DNA from: Thermomicrobiales bacterium
Lineage (GTDB): Bacteria; Chloroflexota; Chloroflexia; Thermomicrobiales; UBA6265
Assembly (NCBI GenBank): GCA_041390825.1
Contig: JAWKPF010000004.1
Coordinates: forward strand, 124,001 to 188,000
Reading direction: 5' to 3'
DNA length: 64,000 nucleotides
Below, piece after piece: positions 59,647 through 64,000 of this stretch. How positions within the stretch are numbered: position 1 is the stretch's first letter; every line of letters begins with the position of its first letter. The position numbers and the translations under genes are program-made. Under the pieces are notes generated by a model. That model made no database searches and was not told the origin of the DNA. It saw only the letters and a list, made by a program, of their open reading frames with translations.

Positions 59647-60750
59647 CTACGCGGTTCCTCCAGCGAGGGTTTGCTGGGTGGCGCCGTCGAAGAGGTGCAT
59701 GTGGGGGAGGTCGAGGGTGGCCCAGACGATGTCGTCGGCCTTGATGTGGGTCGAGGGGGGAACGCTGGCGACGATGAGGGCGTCGCCGAGGTAGCCGTGG
59801 ACGTAGGTGAGGTCGCCAGTCGGTTCGACGGTGTAGACGCGCACGGGGATGGCGCCGTCGCGCTCCTGGGTGTGGAGGTCGATGGCGTTGTGGCGTAGTC
59901 CGGCGACGACGGTTCCGGAGCTGGCGGCGCGGGCCATGGCGGCGCGTTTGTCGTCGAGCTGGTACGACCATTTGTCCGCGTTGCGCAGCCAGGTGGTGGT
60001 TCCGTCGACTTCGACCGAGGCCGGAAGAAGGTTCATGGCGGGGCTGCCGACGAAACCGGCGACGAAGGTGTTGACCGGGTGGTTGTAGACGGTATCGGGC
60101 GCGTCGTATTGCTGGAGGAGCCCGCCGGACATGACGGCCATCTTGTCGGCCATGGTGACGGCTTCCAACTGGTCGTGGGTGACGTAGACGATGGTGGCGT
60201 TGAGGTCTTGATGGAAACGTTTGAGCTCGGCGCGCATCTGGACGCGGAGCTTGGCGTCGAGGTTGGAGAGCGGTTCGTCCATCAGGAAGACCTGCGGATT
60301 GCGCACGAGGGCGCGGCCGAGGGCGACGCGCTGCTGCTGGCCGCCGGAGAGCTCTTTCGGCCGTCGGTCGAGCAGGGGCTCGATGCTGAGCAGGCGGGCG
60401 GTTTCGCGTACGCGTTGGTCGATCTGGGCCTTCGGAGTCTTGCGCATCTGCAGTGGGAAGGCGAGGTTGTTGTAGACGGTCTTGTTGGGATAGAGGGCGT
60501 AATTCTGGAAGACCATGGCAATGTCGCGGTCTTTGGGGTCGAGGTCGTTGACCAGCCGCTCGCCGATGTAGATGTTGCCATCGGAGAGCTCGAGCAGGCC
60601 GGCGATGAGATTCAGGGTGGTGGTCTTGCCGCAGCCGGATGGACCGACGAGGGCCACGAACTCGCCTTCCTCGACGGTGAGGGAGACATTGTCGACGGCG
60701 ATGACGTCGCCGTAACGCTTGACGACGTTCTCGAGAATTACGCGGCCCAT
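59647..60750 (-). CDS. MsmX/UgpC-type ABC transporter ATP-binding protein
   Basis: A 367-residue ATPase of the CUT1 sugar importer type. Walker A G-P-S-G-C-G-K-T is at 36-43, the Q-loop in V-F-Q-N-Y-A-L-Y-P, the signature L-S-G-G-Q-Q-Q-R, and Walker B V-F-L-M-D-E-P-L-S-N-L-D. A C-terminal OB-fold-type domain from about 240 onward (V-A-G-F-V-G-S-P-A-M-N-L-L) matches UgpC/MsmX/MalK. It is the last gene of the operon after two permeases. A 184-base gap full of heptamer repeats separates it from the permease gene. Confidence 0.92.
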   Translation of the reverse strand: MGRVILENVVKRYGDVIAVDNVSLTVEEGEFVALVGPSGCGKTTTLNLIAGLLELSDGNIYIGERLVNDLDPKDRDIAMVFQNYALYPNKTVYNNLAFPLQMRKTPKAQIDQRVRETARLLSIEPLLDRRPKELSGGQQQRVALGRALVRNPQVFLMDEPLSNLDAKLRVQMRAELKRFHQDLNATIVYVTHDQLEAVTMADKMAVMSGGLLQQYDAPDTVYNHPVNTFVAGFVGSPAMNLLPASVEVDGTTTWLRNADKWSYQLDDKRAAMARAASSGTVVAGLRHNAIDLHTQERDGAIPVRVYTVEPTGDLTYVHGYLGDALIVASVPPSTHIKADDIVWATLDLPHMHLFDGATQQTLAGGTA

Positions 60751-60771
60751 GGGCGGTTCCCTTTGATACGA

Positions 60772-60835
60772 GCAGGCGGCATGCAGCAGACAGCATGCAG
60801 ATCGATTGTCCAGAGTCCGGAGTCTTGTGTCCAAG
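60772..60835. repeat. 7-bp-period repeat, GCATGCA type then GTCCAGA type
   Basis: Units GCAGGCG, GCATGCA, GCAGACA, GCATGCA and GATCGAT are followed, after one extra base, by GTCCAGA, GTCCGGA, GTCTTGT and GTCCAAG. Two sequence types thus stand next to each other in one intergenic gap. Confidence 0.65.
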
Positions 60836-60899
60836 TAGTGAACGCGTCGTCGAGCAGCACTCGCTGCGGCGAGGAGATCCTTCGCTGGCGCTCAGGATG

Positions 60900-60934
60900 A
60901 CAAGACTGTCTGCTGCGTGCGGTGTGCTGCCTGC
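60900..60934. repeat. 7-bp-period repeat directly after the MalG-type stop codon
   Basis: On the minus strand, right after the TGA of the permease gene, come GCAGGCA, GCACACC, GCACGCA, GCAGACA and GTCTTGT. Confidence 0.6.
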
Positions 60935-61813
60935 TCATTGCTTGACGGCGCCTTCGGTGAGGGCGCGGACGAAGTATTTCTGCAGGACCATGAACATGAT
61001 GACGACTGGGACGCTCATGAGGAAGGCGGCGGCCATGAGGCCGGGCCAGTTGGCGACGTATTCCGAGAAGAAGCGCTGCAGACCAACCGGGACGGTGAGT
61101 TTCTGGTCGTCGGTGATGAAGGTGAGCGCGTAGACGTATTCGTTCCAGGCGAGGATGAAGCTGTAGATCGCGGTGGCGACGATGCCAGGCGCCGACAGCG
61201 GCATGACGACTTTGATGAATGCCTGGAAGCGAGTGGCGCCATCGATGCGGGCGGCTTGTTCCAGTTGGACGGGTATGTTGTCGTAGAAGCCTTTCAGCAG
61301 CCAGATCGAGAGCGGAAGACCGAACGTGAGATAGGTGATGATGAGGGAGAGGTAGCTGTTCACCAGATGCAGGTTGCGCATGAGGATGAAGAGCGGAATC
61401 AGGAAGATGACCGCCGGGAACATGTTGCGCAGCAGCACCCCATAGAAGAGGGCGTTCTTCCCAGGGAAGCGGAAGCGGGAGAAGGCATAGGCCGCTGGGA
61501 CCGCCACGCAGACGCCAACAATGGTGGTGGCAGTCGAAACCCAGAGGCTGTTGAGCATGTAGCGCAGGAAGCGGCGGCCGATGTCGTCGTTCGGATCGAG
61601 GAGCATTTTGAAGTTGTCCAGCGTTGGATTGGCGGGAATCCAGCGCGGGGGGAACTGGAGCGCGCCGAGCTGGGTCTTGAGCGCGGTAGAGAGCATCCAG
61701 GCCAGCGGGACGAGCGTGAAGACCATCAGAAAAAAGAGGAAGATCCAGCCTGCAATGCCCCAGGCATCGAAGCGCTTGCGCGAGCCAGCGGTTCGTTCGT
61801 AGTTCGCGCCCAT
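60935..61813 (-). CDS. MalG-type ABC transporter permease
   Basis: A 292-residue, six-helix permease of the CUT1 family. The coupling motif E-Q-A-A-R-I-D-G-A-T-R-F-Q-A-F near residue 190, followed by V-V-M-P-L-S-A-P-G, is characteristic of MalG-type proteins. It starts by overlapping the stop codon of the MalF-type gene by one base (TAATG). It forms the channel with that partner for import of a sugar or glycerol-phosphate-like solute. Confidence 0.92.
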   Translation of the reverse strand: MGANYERTAGSRKRFDAWGIAGWIFLFFLMVFTLVPLAWMLSTALKTQLGALQFPPRWIPANPTLDNFKMLLDPNDDIGRRFLRYMLNSLWVSTATTIVGVCVAVPAAYAFSRFRFPGKNALFYGVLLRNMFPAVIFLIPLFILMRNLHLVNSYLSLIITYLTFGLPLSIWLLKGFYDNIPVQLEQAARIDGATRFQAFIKVVMPLSAPGIVATAIYSFILAWNEYVYALTFITDDQKLTVPVGLQRFFSEYVANWPGLMAAAFLMSVPVVIMFMVLQKYFVRALTEGAVKQ

Positions 61814-62796
61814 TAGCCCTCCCGTCGCTCATCGCCCCGCGTGAGGGCTTTCACATAGAAGTATCCGAGCGACATCATCACCAGGAAGAGGATCACCGAA
61901 TAGGCCGAGGCGATGCCGAAGCGGGTGCGCCCAAAGGCCAATTGGTAGATCTGGGTGATCCAGATGTCGGTGGAGCCGGCGGGACCGCCGCCGGTCATGA
62001 TCCAGACGAGGGTGAACGAGTTCAGGTTCGTCAGCAACAAGAGCAGGACAGTGACGACGGAGACGCTCTTGAGTTGCGGCATGGTGATATGCCAGAAGCG
62101 AGCCCAGGCGCCGGCGCCATCGACGCGCGCTGCGCGGTGGAGCTGATCGGGTACGCCCTGGAGCCCGGCCAGCAACATGATCATGGCGAAGGGGAATTCT
62201 TTCCAGATGTTGGCGATGATCAATGCGGGGAGGGCGCGGTGGATGTTGTCCAGGATATTGATGTTGTCATCGACGATGTTGAGGCGAACGAGGGTGTCGT
62301 TGATGAGCCCGTAGTCGGAGTGATAGAGCCATTTCCAGATGTAGGCGGCGGAGACGTAGCTGATTACCCACGGAATGAGGAGCAGGCCGCGCACCACGCT
62401 GCGGCCGCGGAACTCGCGTTGCACCACCAGCGCCGCGCCGAGCCCGATGAGATAGGCGAACGCGGTGGAGAGGATGGTCCACTCCAGCGTGTTCATGGTC
62501 ACGTTGCGGAAGGAATCGCTTTGCAGGATGCGTTTGTAGTTGTCGAGCCCGACCCAGATCTTGTCTTCCATGGCCAGGTTCGCCGGAGTGGAATAGAAGG
62601 AAAGGCGAACCGTGTAGAAGATGGGATAGGCGATGACCACCAGCATGATGCCGAGAGCCGGGATGATGTAGAGGTAGTCGTTCCAATGGCGCGCGATATC
62701 GCCGGGCAGCGCGGCAAGCCGGCCGAAGAACCCGGGGCCGGATTTCTTCGGCGGTGGAGGGTCAGCCGTGGGTTGGCCGCCGGTGATCGCGGACAT
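61813..62796 (-). CDS. MalF-type ABC transporter permease
   Basis: The 327-residue protein has six or seven membrane helices after a Pro-rich cytoplasmic start. It shows D-Q-L-H-R-A-A-R-V-D-G-A-G-A-W-A-R-F near residue 230 as the coupling motif and F-T-L-V-W-I-M-T-G-G-G-P near 265, both typical of MalF/UgpA-type permeases. It follows the binding-protein gene across a gap carrying a strong hairpin. Confidence 0.92.
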   Translation of the reverse strand: MSAITGGQPTADPPPPKKSGPGFFGRLAALPGDIARHWNDYLYIIPALGIMLVVIAYPIFYTVRLSFYSTPANLAMEDKIWVGLDNYKRILQSDSFRNVTMNTLEWTILSTAFAYLIGLGAALVVQREFRGRSVVRGLLLIPWVISYVSAAYIWKWLYHSDYGLINDTLVRLNIVDDNINILDNIHRALPALIIANIWKEFPFAMIMLLAGLQGVPDQLHRAARVDGAGAWARFWHITMPQLKSVSVVTVLLLLLTNLNSFTLVWIMTGGGPAGSTDIWITQIYQLAFGRTRFGIASAYSVILFLVMMSLGYFYVKALTRGDERREG

Positions 62797-62830
62797 GCGC
62801 GGATGGTCCTTTCCGAACGAGGGAGAAGGC

Positions 62831-62874
62831 GAACCCGGCCGGCGCCGTTGAGATTGCCGTCGCCGGCCGGGTTC
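62831..62874 (-). terminator. Intercistronic hairpin after the binding-protein gene
   Basis: A perfect 14-bp stem (GAACCCGGCCGGCG / CGCCGGCCGGGTTC) with a 16-base loop lies 21 bases after the binding-protein stop codon and before the MalF-type gene. There is no T-run. The position mirrors the hairpin at 3520-3544 in the LIV-type operon and fits message stabilisation or partial termination. Confidence 0.65.
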
Positions 62875-62894
62875 TGGTTACGCGATGTTGGCGA

Positions 62895-64000
62895 CTAGAG
62901 CCCGTCGCCGCGCAGTTCTTCGATCTTGGCAGCCGCATCGTTGGCGGCGTCCTCGACCGACATCGATTCGGTGAGCGCGTTCTGCAGCATCTCCGGCACG
63001 ATGATGTTCATGATTTCGGTCGATTCCGGGACCACCGGGAAGGGGATGCCGTAGGGGAGCATGGAGGTGGTCACATCGAGGTTGGGGATCGAATCGAGCC
63101 GTTCCTTCATCCAGATGGTCTGGAAGCCGCGGATGTTGGAGGGGTTGGAGCCGACCCAGGCGAGCTTGGTGGACCATTCCGGACCGGTCATGAAGGCGAT
63201 GAGCGCCCTGGCGGCGTCCAGATCGACATTGCCGCCATCGACCACGGAAGGATCGAAGACGTGGACATTCGATCCGCCGAAGACGACCGCGCGGCGATCG
63301 GGGCCTTCCGGCAGGAAGCCATAGCGCATGTTCTCGACGACCTGATCGGCGATCTCTTTGTCCGCGCCGGTGGCAGTGGCGGCGAGATCGTTCATCTTCG
63401 CGTACTCGGAGGGATGGGCGATCATCATGCCGAGGGTGCCGGCGATGAATGGCGCCTGATTCTCGGTCTGGGTGTTGGTCAGCGCAGAGGTCGGCACCGA
63501 CTTGTCGGTGACGTACATCTGATAGTAGGCCTGGAGCGCGGCTTTGGAGCCGTCATTGTTGACCCAGATCTCCTCATAGGTGGGGTTCTCCGCAGCTTCG
63601 TCGAGCGCGCCGCCACCATATGCCCACATGGCCGGCATGAAGCGGAACGGGGTGTTGCCGGCATTGACGCGGGCGACGAGACCGTAGCCGTCCTTGCCGG
63701 TGTTGTCCTTGATCTGCTTCGAGTACGCGACGAGATCGTCCCACGTGGCCGGCGGCGCATCGGGATCGAGACCGGCCTCCTCGAAGATGGCCGCATTCCA
63801 GATGAGGGCCATGGTTTCGTTGTTGGTGGGGACGCCATAGGTCTTGCCGTCATAGGTGACCGACTTCATGGCACCTGGCCAGTATTCCTCGACCGGGTAG
63901 CCGGCATCGGCTGGGCCGAATTCCTGAAGCTGGCCCTTGGCGGCGAACTCGACGCCCCAGAGGATCGGCATCTTGGCGACCATCGGCGCGGCATTGCCCA
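62895..64000 (-). CDS. Family 1 extracellular solute-binding protein, 5' end missing
   Basis: The frame is open to the window edge, so the N-terminus with its signal is not seen; at least 367 residues are present. The visible part has K-S-V-T-Y-D-G-K-T-Y-G-V-P-T-N-N-E-T, the sugar-binding-protein block for the ligand cleft. It continues with A-A-I-F-E-E-A-G-L-D ... P-P-A-T-W-D-D-L and, near the end, a block around F-M-T-G-P-E-W-S. It is the first visible gene of a CUT1 operon with MalF-, MalG- and MsmX-type partners. The ligand is probably a sugar or polyol and is not assigned. Confidence 0.88.
   Translation of the reverse strand, partial: GNAAPMVAKMPILWGVEFAAKGQLQEFGPADAGYPVEEYWPGAMKSVTYDGKTYGVPTNNETMALIWNAAIFEEAGLDPDAPPATWDDLVAYSKQIKDNTGKDGYGLVARVNAGNTPFRFMPAMWAYGGGALDEAAENPTYEEIWVNNDGSKAALQAYYQMYVTDKSVPTSALTNTQTENQAPFIAGTLGMMIAHPSEYAKMNDLAATATGADKEIADQVVENMRYGFLPEGPDRRAVVFGGSNVHVFDPSVVDGGNVDLDAARALIAFMTGPEWSTKLAWVGSNPSNIRGFQTIWMKERLDSIPNLDVTTSMLPYGIPFPVVPESTEIMNIIVPEMLQNALTESMSVEDAANDAAAKIEELRGDGL

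Noticed and set aside
60853..60905. GC-rich stretch with GAGGAGATCCTTCGCTGGCG resembling a dispersed repeat
   Set aside because: Only one copy is present in the window, so its repeat nature cannot be supported here.
1..64000. tRNA, rRNA or riboswitch genes
   Set aside because: No cloverleaf with a conserved T-loop, no rRNA segments and no recognisable riboswitch core were seen by reading; a covariance-model search would be needed to exclude them fully.

Overview
The window is GC-rich bacterial chromosome with about 57 protein genes on both strands. No rRNA, tRNA, CRISPR array, transposase or phage gene was seen. The likely source is a member of the Chloroflexota close to Thermomicrobia. This is an inference from style: many exported proteins carry a short D-A-T-P-x-A-S linker just after the signal peptide, Tat signals are common, and the copper and heme gene sets suit an aerobic bacterium without a typical Gram-negative outer membrane. 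No 16S gene is present to confirm it.

Layout. Positions 1-6936 hold the end of a class V aminotransferase, an SDR oxidoreductase, a 3-hydroxyacyl-CoA dehydrogenase and a five-gene branched-chain-amino-acid-type ABC transporter. Positions 7118-17670 are a copper and respiratory-chain maturation region: an exported cytochrome c, two His-rich exported proteins, a CopC, a CopC-CopD-cytochrome c fusion, and an opposed operon of thioredoxin-CcdA fusion, SCO, PCuAC chaperone and a cupredoxin-like protein. Positions 17969-20577 encode two paralogous Tat-exported cysteine-rich repeat proteins. Positions 20713-33936 are mixed housekeeping and transport: an orphan sugar-type binding protein, an orphan MNT nucleotidyltransferase, a Cys/Met-metabolism PLP enzyme, two PaiB-like FMN proteins, an S9 peptidase, an RsmF-like rRNA methyltransferase, a Rdx/SelW-like protein, a dipeptide-type ABC transporter and a methyltransferase. 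Positions 33989-41300 encode exported proteins, including a 1721-residue protein built of twelve similar modules.

Positions 41698-48812 form a tight heme operon (ferrochelatase, HemC, HemD, HemB, HemE, a HemY/CgoX-type oxidase and a chlorite-dismutase-family ChdC). The terminal pair CgoX and ChdC, with ferrochelatase first, fits the coproporphyrin-dependent route. Positions 49071-59347 hold three exported SH3b-repeat proteins, an MFS transporter, a DUF1905 protein, a glycosyltransferase, a methyltransferase and a sulfite-oxidase-like molybdoenzyme. From 59647 to the end is a sugar-type (CUT1) ABC operon, cut at its first gene.

The most unusual non-coding signal is a set of degenerate tandem repeats, all with a 7-bp period, in intergenic gaps. 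In several places the array begins at the last base of a TAG stop codon or directly after TGA. The most unusual proteins are the paired cysteine-rich repeat proteins, the twelve-module exported protein and the CopC-CopD-cytochrome c fusion. All functional statements rest on motif reading without database searches.
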